Program-made: the position numbers and the translations under genes
Assembly: GCF_032854445.1 (NCBI RefSeq)
Contig: NC_088302.1
Coordinates: forward strand, 22,083,788-22,147,787
DNA length: 64,000 nucleotides
Source of the DNA: Liolophura sinensis
Lineage: Eukaryota > Mollusca > Polyplacophora > Chitonida > Chitonidae
Direction of reading: 5' to 3'
Notes under the pieces: generated by a model
The model's database searches: none
Told to the model about the DNA's origin: nothing
What the model saw: only the letters and a program-made list of their open reading frames with translations
Shown: one piece after another, positions 35,101 through 46,610 of the stretch
Layout of the letters: each line of letters opens with the position of its first letter
How positions within the stretch are numbered: position 1 is the stretch's first letter

Positions 35101-35735
35101 GCTTTGACTGAAACTGTTCATATCCAAAGTAACAATTTTACTCAACACAATGCATAGTGTCCCAAGTGCAGCGTTGATAAGGGTTGAAGGTGAGTAAACA
35201 GAAAAGAAAGAATGACACATGCTGTCTCTTGTATTAAAGTTTAGCATTTCCTTGCAAAATGCCAAGTTCATATCAGTAAAAAACTACCGTATATAAGGAG
35301 CAAAACCAGAGAAAAGACGACAGTACAAAAAATTAAAAATTGGTCACATAGTAAAATCTGGCCTCTTGTAAGATTATCTCGGGAACATTTTTATTCTTAG
35401 CTTGTGACTGCTTGAAAAGCAGTAAACTTGCTCGTCCATTGGAACCATGGTAACAAAAACGTTCAATAAACAGATCTGATTGAAAAAGTAGTTTACCGTT
35501 AAAGAACCCATACATTCCTATATGTAACGGTATTTTTATTCCTTTTTTTTTACCTATTTGATACCGTTATAGTCTTACCCAGGAACACGATGGCCAGTAA
35601 CTGAAAGGCAGTGGCCATATGTTGTAGATGGATGAGTATTAACTGAACGATCTGCCATCTTCCCCACGTTCCCAAGGACTTGAACACAGAATCAACATCC
35701 GGGTACGTTGTCATCTGAGAGCTTGGACCGGACAT
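26173..35735 (-). CDS. SLC22-type organic ion transporter, module II copy (SLC22-B), intact
   Basis: Ten exons on the minus strand: 35579-35735, 33740-33924, 33183-33413, 32761-32963, 31595-32179, 31046-31180, 29275-29360, 27931-28039, 26697-26769 and 26316-26173. All introns are GT-AG and phases agree, giving 1908 bases and 635 aa. Family marks are: first membrane segment ending FLG; a large extracellular loop with NTT and NVT glycosylation sites; WDLVCDKEY at the start of exon 3; ADRYGRK (the MFS loop motif); ESLRWL at the start of exon 5; FGRKATIF in exon 7; and LPETKDKELPQTIEE at the C-terminus. The central cytoplasmic loop is over 100 residues longer than the family norm. SLC22 proteins move organic cations, anions or zwitterions across the plasma membrane; the substrate cannot be read from sequence. 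The start is the first ATG whose frame is kept in all three modules. Confidence 0.93.
27660..27855 (+). repeat. old SINE-A-like remnant in SLC22-B intron 8
   Basis: 'gtgtcgtgtaagtgaaatat' and 'tacggcgttaaaacactt' resemble the SINE-A tail. The head is not recognisable. Orthologue at about 50290-50455. Confidence 0.45.
30480..30737 (-). mobile_element. SINE family A in SLC22-B intron 6
   Basis: Full-length element in the same orientation as the host gene, flanked by 'actatgtttaga' at 30468-30479 and 30738-30749. The same insertion with the same duplication is at 53093-53338 in module III. Module I has no SINE at the orthologous place. Confidence 0.9.
34638..34741 (-). repeat. tRNA-derived repeat remnant (Ser/Leu-like head)
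   Basis: Orthologue of 4160-4262 in SLC22-B intron 1, with the same box-A-like and box-B-like blocks. Confidence 0.4.
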
Positions 35736-36339
35736 GACGGAACAGTTTTTAAAATCACCTCGGTTGGCAACACTTTCTGTGTAAGGCTTTGGACAAGCTC
35801 TATATAATATATATATAAAATATGACATCGGCGATCGTGGTATTGAGGCCGACCGTCTTCTGAGCAAGATAATACGATCTCTTAACCATAGGAAAAATAT
35901 CCGTCCAACATACTCCTATTTCTGGTCACGTACATGTCGTGATTCTGCAATGTGTATCCACATTCAAACTGCTGACTAATTAAATCTTTATTATCGTTTA
36001 CTTACTTTCAAGTTGAGGTTTGTCTCATCTATACGAAAGTCTTCCAGAAGGAGATATCTATCACCAATACAGTATTTATATTATTTATACATGTATATCT
36101 ATATAAGAAGCGATATCATCACCCGGGTTCACGATATTCAGTAGTTATACTGCATGAATTAAAGTGAAAAAAAGCTAAAATATGAAGTAAGGTTTATCAT
36201 AAAGACAGCTGAAGACTATGTGTAAAAATACATTCACTTATTTTTTCAGATTTCTTTTTAGAGTGTTGAAAAACATTCTAATATTTGAAAACCATGGGGG
36301 GTCGGCTTCATGAATCATACTGACGGTATCTAGGAACTA

Positions 36340-36347
36340 TGACGTCA
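36340..36347. promoter_or_regulatory. CRE-like palindrome TGACGTCA
   Basis: A perfect 8-base cAMP-response-element consensus about 0.6 kb from the SLC22-B start codon, in the divergent spacer. It is conserved in module III (58876-58883) and broken in module I, where the sequence reads TGACGACTCA (5836-5845). Function is inferred from the motif only. Confidence 0.35.
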
Positions 36348-37224
36348 CATTATCTTTTTTCGTGATGTTCACCAGATCGAAGGAATTTTTGGAAACAATA
36401 TTTCAATAATCTTTCACTCGTGGATAAAAAGAGCTACTCCCACATTCAGTGTCCTGATTAGATTTGGATAGTTCCTAACTTCTGATAGTATGGTCTATCA
36501 AGCCAACATGAGAAGTCGAATGTTTGAACACCTTTAACTTTTTTCACAAAAATCTAAAAAAATAAATGAAAGTATATTCATGCATAGTTTGAATTGCTCT
36601 ACTTAGTGATACCTACGTCGATGTTTAGAGCTCTATTCCTTTAAGAGCTAGGCTGTAAGAGAACTGGGGCCTGTACAACAAAGCCATATCTGACTTCAAC
36701 TAAACTTTAAAATCTCGTCACAATGCTTAATTTTGGATACTTAAAATTGAAATTTCGACACCATAACGTTGATCTTAAATTTTTCAGGTGGCCAAACATT
36801 TGTAGTACCTAAAATAGCTTGCACAATCCTATTTGAAATGTTGACATTAGTCAGAAATGGCTTTGTGGATTGGGCGGCTGGAACAGCCTCAGAGTTATCA
36901 ACCGCTAGCCTTCAATTGATATATCCAGTCAATTTTATCATCTGTTAGTTTTCGAATAGTATTAATAGAACTTACACGCTTATATAGTTTGCTGAGAATC
37001 ATTTGCTTTCATGTCATTCACGTTGCCATACATCTGGGAAGCTTCTCACGTATACTTGAGAAGGATTGGTGGTTTCTCGAGAGCACGCATGTATAAAATA
37101 TGTATACATGCACGCTTTATGTATAAAATTGCTCGGCGCTGTTTTGAGAGAAATATTCAAAAGCACAGCAGTCACCAATCAATTAATCAGTCAGTATGCC
37201 ACCTGAGGGCCCCATAGCTATTCT

Positions 37225-37455
37225 ATTTATTTATTTTGGTTGGTGTCTTACTTATAAATATTACATATTTACCCGACGCCGTTATTTTTTACACATATTG
37301 GCCGTGTGTTACATGTAGGTTTTGAATACATACGTATTTCAGAGTTTCCTACAAGCTCTGTCTGGTTTCGTCAGATCTTACTGCTGGCCGCCATAGTATG
37401 GGTGAAGTGTTCTTGATTACGGCGTAAAACTCCAATTAAGAAATAAAAATAAAGA
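37225..37455 (+). repeat. old SINE-A-like remnant
   Basis: Recognised by 'gctggccgccatagtatggg', 'gttcttgattacggcgtaaa' and an A-rich tail. Orthologous to 10855-11035 and 59605-59830. Confidence 0.6.
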
Positions 37456-38958
37456 AATAAATAGCATTGTTGGATATCTGATACGTATAAATATTGATTT
37501 TTCTACACGTGTATATATTGATACATCTATCCATCCGCTTATTATGTTCCCTTAGTTCAAGAATATAGAGCAATGATTGGTAACTCATCGGTTTAAGGGT
37601 TTCCCTTCTTGGGCTTAAAGTGAACGAAAACAAAATTTGAAAGACAGACGACTGAAAAATGTGAGTAAAATACTTTCATTTATCTTTATAGAATTTATTA
37701 GGGGAGTTAATCGCATTAAAATGTTTGTATTTCACGGTGGCTTTATGAACCTGATAGGCGATGTTTAGGCACTCTGAAAAAGAAGATATTCCCATTTCAA
37801 ACACAGTTTTAAAAGTTGGAGTCTGAGTCAAAGATTACTTTAATAAAGATAACTTAAAATTCGCCTCTTTGTGCATATAAAGATAAAATAAAGTTATATC
37901 TATATATAGAACCCATCTTAGAATTCAAACTCTTAAAATTCCATTTAAAGAGGTGTATCAGTTTGAGTAAAATTAGGTTGGTATATACGGCCGTCCTTTT
38001 ATTAATGTTGTATTTAACTTAACATCGGTCATATCACGACGGTGTCTCCTTGTAGCAGGCCTATCCTCATTGGGACGCCATGCTTAAGACATCGGACACC
38101 ACACTCTATCACAGTAAACTTACACATAACATTTAAGTTGTAGCCCTATACCTTAATTCTGGATATTGTAGCAAGCATGCTCCAATGACCGGGTACATGC
38201 TTGTATAGCCAGGCGATTTTCTTTTCAGAACTGAACGATCCAGTGATTCCAGTTTTCGGCCAGGTAACAAGAATAGTGGGTGACATTCCCTTACCAGAGA
38301 TATCAATGAAAGCACTCAAGACTGAAGTTAACAAGGCTAACGATATATAAGTAGCCCGTTTAGTGTATACCAGCCAAAACAGTCACTATGCAGTGATGCT
38401 ATTTATACACCAACATGTACGGAATATGTTTACGCATTTATCATGTTGGTAACTGAAGTTTATGAAAACAAATGAGATTAGTACATGTATCTTCAATAGC
38501 CATTACACGTACGCAGTGTAACGAATTCGTGATGTTGGATGGGGATCTGTTGGATGGGGAGTGAACGGGATGTAGGCCATACTGTTGGATCTGTTGGATT
38601 GTACTGTTGTCGTCAGTAAACCATGCAGGGTGATCGGGTGAGTATAAAAGTAAATAACACGAGCTCATTTCCAATTTCATTTAACCAGATTGAAGTACAT
38701 ATCCTGCTAATCACCTGTCCGGTGTGATTGATATTGGTGATTATCACGCTACTTCGCTCACAACGCAAGGGTACTCTTTTTTTCATCCCATTGACACAAT
38801 CGCCTAACTGAGAATTAAACCGTACACGCGAGAAATGTCAACACTAACTGGAATGGAATTTCCTCATAAATACTTATAGATATATAGACTTTTTGGAATA
38901 GTATCATTATACAGACAATTATCTGCACTGTTTTTGTTTCAGATAAAAGTATGTGTAT

Positions 38959-40601
38959 ATGGTTACAGCAGTAGGTATCATGTCCCTTGAGCACCTCTTA
39001 CCAACATCTGAAAGTCCTCCAAAGAAAGCTTTACCAGGGTGGAAAAAGCTCGCAGTAGGTGAGACTGTGGGTAGTAAGTAGGTGTTGTCCTATCGATGCA
39101 TGTTTCCTGCCTTTCATCCGATATTGACCGGTGTTATACGTTGTACAATGCATGGTTTGAATTCAGACCTATGTTAAGACAATCTCTGCGTTAAGCTAGG
39201 TGGAGTTATTTAGCATGCGAGTCGAAAGTTGCCTCCATTAAAGCATGGTTTCCAGTATGTTACTGACAAACTGATTTCTTCTTACATCCTATATAGTTAC
39301 ACTTACTTGACACAGTTGGGGTCAGTCATTTGAACCTGCACATATCGGTGATTTTTGCCTAAAAGTCAACAAACAATAGAAATGTATTTAACAGTTTTAT
39401 CCTGTGAACATATAATTTGCCGGGTTCATATTTTAACTTGTGTCAAATACATAGGTTTACAAAAAGCCACTCTTCCGAATGTAGACGAATTTCCCAGCAT
39501 ATATTATATCTCTAAGCTGGCACAGATCACTACTTTACAAATAATTTAAAAGCCTTTTCTTTCTGTTTAAGGAAAGGTTAATTTTTGGTTTTAGGATTTG
39601 TAATCTTGGCGGTCACTGTTGGAGGGTGTATCATTTCGTTACCAAGGCGTCTTCTGCGACAGGACGTCATCACCAACACAAAGGCAATGGAGATGCAAAA
39701 CATCACAGCTTCACACTGCTCTGTACCTCGGCGAGTTATGCATGTCAACCTATCCAGCCCCGACACAACGACAGCGTGTCCAAGTCGGCTGTGCTGCCGT
39801 TTCATGGGACGCCTTGGCAACCAAATGTTTCAGTTTGCATCTCTTGTGGGCATAAGCCGTTCCAAGGGGATGCTCCCAGTCATCCGGAAGTCCCACAGAC
39901 TGCACAAGATTTTCACTATGAACGGAATAACGTCCATGTCGTACGATCTATGTCGGCACCTCAGAGTTCACCAAGATAAACGCTCATGTGCCTTTGACCC
40001 ACAGTCTATCACGTTCTCCAACACAAAAGACATCGGTTTGTTCGGGTACTTCCAGTCTTGGAAATATTTCGCCAACAGCAGTAATGAAATCCGGCGACTT
40101 CTGACGATACAACCAACTGTTTTGCACTCGGCAAATCATACACTGAATAGTTTCATTCAAGACCAACATGGGATTGTTTCCCTGGGTAAAGTCCTCGTCG
40201 GTATGCACATAAGGCGCGGAGACATCGCTAGGTTAAAGAAGAATCAAATGCACGGCTACGTCCTGGCATCCAAAGACTACCTTCTGCAGGCAATGACGTA
40301 TTACAGACAAAAGTACGGGAAAGTCTTATTCGTGGTGTGTTCTGACAGCAAACTGTGGCCATTTCTGCATATACCACACAACGACACAGTGTTTACTTGT
40401 GGCCAAATGCCTGAATTAGATATGGCCATTCTTTCTCTATGTGACCATAGTATCATCACTGTGGGCCCCTTCGGCTGGTGGTCGGCATGGTTAGCTAACG
40501 GTAATACGGTATACCCAAAGCATCAGTATCGCCCAGGTTCCAGGCTAGAGAGACAGTTCAATCTTACGGATTATTTTCCGCCTGAATGGATAGGAATGTA
40601 A
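38959..40601 (+). CDS. GT11 alpha-1,2-fucosyltransferase, module II copy (FUT-B), intact
   Basis: Exons 38959-39058 and 39595-40601 use the same phase-1 intron as FUT-A; 368 aa. All GT11 motifs remain: GRLGNQMFQF at 105-114, HIRRGD at 238-243, CSDSKLWP at 282-289. By hand count the second exon differs from FUT-A at about 16 of 1007 bases, and about 12 of these change the protein. Notable replacements are Ser325 to Pro just before FGWW in the last conserved block, and Ile-Ser to Thr-Cys at 301-302. The Pro sits in a strongly conserved region and might weaken activity. Position, membrane anchor (about 31-50) and predicted Golgi location are as in FUT-A. It lies head to head with SLC22-B. Confidence 0.92.
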
Positions 40602-40732
40602 AATTTGACGAGAGATTCAGTTTATTTTCTCATTGGAAAATATACGATGGTAAGCGGTATGGTAGCTCATGGTATGGTACTATTCATTCTTACGGTGCCA
40701 ATAAATCCCACATTCACAATGCCAATCTGTTA

Positions 40733-40911
40733 GAGTTCAGCTCATGTTGGTTTCGTCTCCGGTCGTACGTGGGAAGAATCTTGCGGAAACGTGCGGATGG
40801 TCGTGCGTTTCGCCCGGGCTCTGTACGGTTTCCTTCTGTACTATGATGCTGGTCGGCGTCATATCATTAACATTCTCGTGAGTACAGTGTAAAAATTCAA
40901 TAAACAAATGC
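40733..40911 (+). repeat. 5'-truncated SINE-A remnant in the FUT-B 3' region
   Basis: Orthologue of 15228-15404, including the A-rich end that supplies AATAAA. Confidence 0.65.
40899..40904 (+). promoter_or_regulatory. candidate poly(A) signal for FUT-B
   Basis: AATAAA 298 bases after the stop codon, in the SINE-A remnant tail, as in module I. Confidence 0.45.
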
Positions 40912-40929
40912 ACAGATATCAAAGGTTTG

Positions 40930-41278
40930 CACCGGCCCTGATGGCTCAGTTGGTTGAGCGTGCGCTTGGGGGAGTCAGATCCAGGGTTAATCTTCGGTCG
41001 AATCACACCTAAGACCTTGAAAGAGGACGCAACTTACTCGCTTGGCATTTCAGAGGATAGTGCAACGACTGGTTGACACATATTAGAATAATGGCTTGGG
41101 TTGGTGGGCTTACTTGCCTTTAGTAAGTCGTCTCAGTGAAGATACTAGATAAAAGAGCGGTGGAAATCCGTCCTGCAACAGGGAGGCACGTTATATGCAC
41201 TCTAAGGAATCGTTCATCGTCACATCACTGAAGAATTTTTATGTACGACGTTATACCCTAAGCACTCACTCACTCACT
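40930..41278 (+). mobile_element. SINE family B, full length
   Basis: Orthologue of 15424-15772; same head, body and CACT tail. Confidence 0.85.
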
Positions 41279-41410
41279 AAAGCAGAGCAAGAAAAACAGG
41301 TTTAGGTATAACATCAATGAAAGTAATGGCTAATCTAGACGCTTGACGCGATTGTAATAAAAGATAAAGTCTAATTCACCGCCAAGGCGTGTTGTATGTT
41401 TTAATGTAGA

Positions 41411-41574
41411 TTCACATCATGCCGAGAAAACCAGACATGACACTCCACCCATTCACATCATGCCGAGAACACCACACATGACACTCCACCCAGTCACTTC
41501 ATGCCGAGAACACCACACATGACACTCCACTCAGTCACATCATGCCAAGAACACAAGACATGACACTCTACCGG
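41411..41574 (+). repeat. 41-bp minisatellite, four units
   Basis: Same unit, number and order of unit variants as 15888-16051. Confidence 0.9.
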
Positions 41575-41892
41575 ATAACATTATACTGACACGGCGCCAG
41601 TCATGTTTCCTTTGCCCTCACCTCTTAGTGCTGAGCGCCACACAAGGCAGCAACAAGTACCATTTTTAAAGCCTTAAATCGTGTCGTCATTGGCTGGTAA
41701 TAAGTCTTTATTTAAATCACGTAAGCATCTCTTTCACGCACAAATATCCGTATATTTGTGTAAGTTCCAGCATTAGCTTAGAAGCCGTACATCTGAGAGC
41801 CACCTCACCCTCTGACTGATCCGACCTGACCTTTATCCTTAAGAGACGAAGTAAAAGTGTGTCATCAATCAACAAAGCACCGAAAAATACCA

Positions 41893-42062
41893 AGCCTTAC
41901 TTGCCTTCGGTAAGTCGTCTCAGTGACGCAGCACTAGAGAAAAGAGCGGTGTAAATCCGTCCTGCTACAAGGAGGCACACTACACGTACATGCACCCTAA
42001 GGATTCCTTCGTCATATGACTGAAAAATTTTTGAGTACGACGCTAGCACTCACTCACTTACT
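41893..42062 (+). mobile_element. SINE family B, 5'-truncated by a deletion
   Basis: Begins abruptly inside the SINE body ('cttacttgccttcggtaagt') right after sequence orthologous to about 16530. The module I copy shows that about 1.5 kb, including the LINE fragment and the SINE 5' half, is missing here. Confidence 0.85.
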
Positions 42063-42331
42063 CTTTAGAATTCCCTGCTCCTTCCCTCAGTCTGCCACTG
42101 GTATTCACAAGCATTGCCAACAGTATATTACAATTCGTATGTACTCATATATACATCATACAATTTGTGTTTTCTTTATTGTTTTATTTCTGAGTGTGCC
42201 AGTGAAATATACCATTTCCGCTAGTTTTAATTCAGTTTATCCACATGGCATAATATCTATAAGTGATATAGACATTATGGGATGCACTCGCCTGGTGAAA
42301 CGATTAATTGTTATTCTACACGTATAAACCC

Positions 42332-42634
42332 CGGCCGTAAGTGGGAAGGTCTGACAGCAACCTGCGGATGGTCGTGTGTTTTCCCCGGGCTGTGCCCGGT
42401 TTCCACCCACCATAATGCTGGCCGCCGTCGTATAAGTGAAATATTCTTGAGTACGGCGTAAAACACCAATGACTTGGTGTTTTTACGACTTTCCCTGCTT
42501 ATGACCTTCCCACTTACGGACGGAGAGGAAGTCAGCATGAACAGGACTTGAACTCACAGCCACCGCATTGGTGAGAGACTCCTGGGTCATGACGCTGCGC
42601 TAGCGCGCTAACCAACTGAGCCACGGAGGCCCCA
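42332..42634. mobile_element. two SINE-A pieces joined tail to tail
   Basis: Orthologue of 18452-18760, with a rearranged stretch ('cgactttccctgcttatgac') in the middle of the minus-strand half. Confidence 0.8.
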
Positions 42635-43929
42635 GTTTGAATTATGGGGGTACATGCAGAACAACAGTTGCCCAAGGTATAGTAACATAAGTCGATTACC
42701 TAGAAATATGCAACTTCTCTTCAGCGGGGCATCGACGGTTCAGTACAGTACGTTACCTCATATGTAGAAGCTCACGGCACCTGGTAGAGAAATACACCGA
42801 CCTCTTGGGTGGAAAATCGTGAACTGAATCATGAAAAATCTAACTGTAAACGGCTGCTGCAAGAACTGGCCACACCGTGAAACCGAATCTCCGTATTTAA
42901 AACTACGATTTCGCTGATCATTGTTGCTACGCAACTAAGAACCCATTGACTATTTTTATATTTCCACGCAACTTTAAAACAATTTCTATCAAAGACATTA
43001 TTGTCATTTTACAAAACTTTCCGTTGTCCTAATTTGTTTAGGCTTACTTCTAGGTAACACATCACAACCCTAGTCAGAACCGTTGTCTGTCTATAATCTA
43101 GGTTTCTTTCCTTCCATGTAACCACGTCCAGCCAGGAGCAAGTCAGGTCAGTTCAAGTCGGTTCGGACGTGTGATTTGGCGGGCTCAAATAGGGTCCTCG
43201 AGGCCCTGTAAAAAGGGAAGCAAATCTTGTAACTGATAAAACACCAGTGCCCTCTACCTACTTAAATAACAATACCACTGATTTCAATACCAACACCAGT
43301 AATCATGAATAATATAAGCTGACATTGTTATTCAAATAGATAGAGGGCCCTTGTGTTCTATCAGTTACAAGATTTGCTTCGCTTTGTAGAAGGCTGGCGA
43401 ACCCCATTGTCCGGCAGTCCGGTGCCCGATGAGTATCGAACCGCACATAATAAAGGCTATACCTGGGCAAGCGTTCTGCATTTATTCAGATTCCTTCCAA
43501 TAATAAGGTAAGGATAGTTATACATGTATTTTGTTTATATAAATAAATGTGACACTAATACAAATTTTTCACCTGATTGTGTAATATAAATTACGTGCAT
43601 TTAATGCAATGTATAATAGGAATATTGTTGTAAAAGCTTGTACTATATACAGAAAGTGCATGTCGTGGTATGGAATATCAAGATTTGTCAGCCTGAGAGA
43701 AGCTATGGTCAACGAGCTGACATCGTTATACATCATGTCCCTCAAGTTTTACGGAATAGTGTCACATGACCGTCTGTTACGCGATGGGAAGCAATAATCA
43801 CTCTATGAGGTATAATGACCTGAGATCTTAGTTGTGGTTTTTCAGAACTGATCGATCGACAACGAAGAGTTAACCATGCTTGGCGGCTAGTTAGCCATGC
43901 ATGTCCATATGAGTGTCGCAATGCACAAA
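42635..43929. other. intergenic sequence with fold-back element and empty Tc1 site
   Basis: Orthologous to 18761-21711 without the Tc1 element. The fold-back element is 43217-43380. The single TA at 43448-43449 is the pre-insertion target. No gene seen. Confidence 0.6.
43217..43380. repeat. 164-bp fold-back (MITE-like) element
   Basis: Orthologue of 19343-19506 with the same pair of roughly 57-base inverted arms. Confidence 0.75.
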
Positions 43930-44120
43930 AGCTTTGGGTTTAACGTCGTAGTTTACAAGTTTTTGACTGTATGACTACGAGGAGCCACTGGGTGTGTGTA
44001 CATATACTGTGTCTCCTTGTGACAGAGCGAGTCCTTGCCGTCAAAGTACTGTCGCCACTAAAGACACCGGATATAACACCCCACCCAGTCACACTATACT
44101 GACACCGGGCCAAAAAGTCT
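43930..44120 (+). repeat. dispersed repeat family C
   Basis: Orthologue of 21712-21910. Confidence 0.65.
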
Positions 44121-44344
44121 TATTGCCCTCGGCACGGTTAGTTGGCAAGAACTACCAGCTAAGATTTCTTCCTCGTTTTTGCCTCTTCCTTCAATATTGC
44201 ACGAAACACAGTGACGACTCTCTTCAAGGAGTTTTACTGAAAAATACATCAAATTAAGTAACTCAAACGAAAATTTCAATCATTTGTACCAAAACTGAGA
44301 ACAAAACGTCACTTTAAAGCTGATGCACTTGAACTTTTAAACTC

Positions 44345-44760
44345 GGGGTGTCGGTTTTTAAACTTCTGGCCCCAGACTTTTAATCACGGGGCCTCGACTA
44401 TTTAACTCGTGTTTGTCCCTCCGCCAAATTTGTTCCTGCTGTGTCACATTTAAAACTCCGTAGTTGTCATAACAGAAGGTGTCTGAATTTATTTAAGCAT
44501 GACAAATATTTACCCATCGACAGCAAACGATGCACAATCATGGAGGCTCTAAGGTACAATTAAGGCTACACGGAAATACCGCCTATTTTATTGCTCTTCC
44601 TGAATGGCTAGAGAAATCCTGGGAGGCGCAGATGTCGGCCGGTTAATTGACAGCTTTGGGTAAATAGTAGGCCTATTTGTGTCACTATCGACCTCAGCAT
44701 AATGAGGACTGTAACCGCCCAAACACGTTATGCGTTATGGCTTATTTGAAATAAGGATGT
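44345..44760. other. block present in module II only
   Basis: About 415 bases with no counterpart at 22124 in module I, where the two flanks meet directly. No coding frame, repeat family or target-site duplication is recognised. It ends in 'ggatgtcgctaaggggacatcc', a short inverted repeat. It could be an insertion here or a deletion in module I. Confidence 0.5.
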
Positions 44761-44764
44761 CGCT

Positions 44765-45900
44765 AAGGGGACATCCTTACTCTACTCGGGGAACACAATT
44801 TATTTAGATTTAACTATATGTAGCTCTGAAATTAGCCCTGAGTTTGTTCAGTATGTTGATAATGAGGCCCCTTCTACAAGCGATCACTTCCCAGTGCGCG
44901 CTGTATTTGGTTGGTCTGCTCGTGCTACCTCAACGTCTTGTCCACCTAGGTGGAAACTGAAGCAAGTTGACTGGAATTCCTTTTCGGTTCTGTGTAACCA
45001 TGTGTTTACTGAAGAATTAGTTGATGATGATGTTGACGTCTTTTATACTAATGTTGTAACAGCTATTAATACTGCTTGCCTCTAAGTCTATTCCCGCTCC
45101 TCGGGCAGACCATGCATCAAGAAGTCTGCTCTATGGTGGTCGGTAGAATGTGATGAGGCCATGAAGGAAAGGAAGAGAGCTAACAATAGGGCTAATAGAA
45201 CTATGCTTTATGGGGATATTGAGCAATTTAAACTAGGACAAGGGCTTAAAGGGTTATAGATCTGCTCCAAAACTGCACTGGCGTAAGTATTGCTCCTGTA
45301 TTAATGAGACAACACCTATTAAGAAAGTGTGGAATAAAGTCAGAGCTATTAAAGGATCCAGGTCGGCTATTCTGATTCCTTCCCTTAAGATAAATGGTAA
45401 ATGTACTTTTGGACGATGAGGACAAGGCAGATGTTCTAGCCCACAGATTCTCTTATGTCAGCAGCAATGAAAACTATGATACTTTCTTTCTTCTCCACAA
45501 GGAAGAAGTGGAAACTGCAACTGATTTTAGTAACATACTGTAGCAGTTCAATTGTTGTATTTGTCTTATGTGCTTTTGTTTCTTATGGTGTTTTCTCAAG
45601 TATGCAGGTACCTATGAGTGCGACACTATTCACGCACTTTAATCCTAATCGATATTTAACCTGCCGAGTGAAGCGTGTGAAATGAATAAACCAATCAGGA
45701 ATCCTTCCTCTGAACTTGGAGACACTGCTACTACTTGGATCCGATTTCATAACATTTCCTGAACTCGGGCTGTTATCCAGTATAACATTCGAAAGTCACA
45801 TGAGGTTCGAAATTCATATACGAAAAGAAAGTTCTCCAACAACAGATTTTCAGTGAAACAGATGATGAATATTAATTATGACAAGGGAGGAACCAGCAGT
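44765..45900 (+). pseudogene. I/Jockey-group LINE remnant (endonuclease end and linker)
   Basis: Orthologue of 22101-23250. The SDHFPV motif is at about 44881-44898 and the linker frame runs 44894-45085. It carries additional frame changes, and the polymerase is absent. Confidence 0.75.
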
Positions 45901-45914
45901 TGACACAAGTACTA

Positions 45915-46610
45915 CAGTTGAGTGTCATATGGGACAGAGTCCCAGTTGAGTGTCATATGAGACAGGGTCCCAGTTGAGTGTCATATGGGACAGAAAGTCT
46001 CATGAGACTCTTGTTTCAAATTATGGTACCAAAGTTCATTTGATATATTCTGGTATATAGATCTCTGTGCTCCACTTTCGATATCTCAGATAATTTCTAC
46101 TTGCATGACACTGGAGCTGGATTCTCAGGTTTCGTGAGACTGAAGAGTGCCAGAAGTTTGGGACTGGAATAAGTCTCATGGGATTTTTTTTTTTTGGATT
46201 GGTGTTTTACGCCGTACTCAAGAATATTTCACTTATACGACGGCGGCCAGCATTATGGTGGGTGGAAACCGGGCACAGCCCAGGGGAAACCCACGACCAT
46301 CCGCAGGTTTCCCACTTACGGCCGGAGAGAAAGCCAACATGAGCTGGACTTGAACTCACAGAGACCGCATTGGTGAGAGGCTCCTGGGTCATTACGCTGC
46401 GCTAGAGCGCTAACCGACTGAGCCACGGAGGCCCCAGTCTCATGAGACCCGTCTCAAATGATAGTACCAAAGTTCAGGTGATTTATTCTGGTATATAGTC
46501 TCTGTGGTCCACTTTTGATATCTCAGGCAAGTTCCCCTTGTTTGAGACTGAGGCTGGATTCTCAGGTATCATGAGACTGAAGAATCCGAGAAGTTTGGAA
46601 CAGGGAAAAT
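45915..46610 (+). repeat. 28-bp tandem repeats and SINE-split direct repeat
   Basis: Orthologue of 23279-23980: three 28-base units from 45915, then two diverged copies of the roughly 170-bp direct repeat on either side of a SINE. Confidence 0.75.
46198..46434 (-). mobile_element. SINE family A
   Basis: Orthologue of 23557-23804, with an internal deletion of about 16 bases near 46308. Confidence 0.85.

Larger units (their letters stand above)
35736..38958. promoter_or_regulatory. divergent intergenic region between SLC22-B and FUT-B
   Basis: About 3.2 kb separates the two start codons, which point away from each other, so both promoters should lie here. It holds a palindromic TGACGTCA (36340-36347) and an old SINE-A remnant (37225-37455). 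Near the FUT side, a polypyrimidine tract with CAG at 38940-38942 suggests an acceptor for a FUT 5' UTR intron. No firm TATA or initiator can be assigned. Confidence 0.55.
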
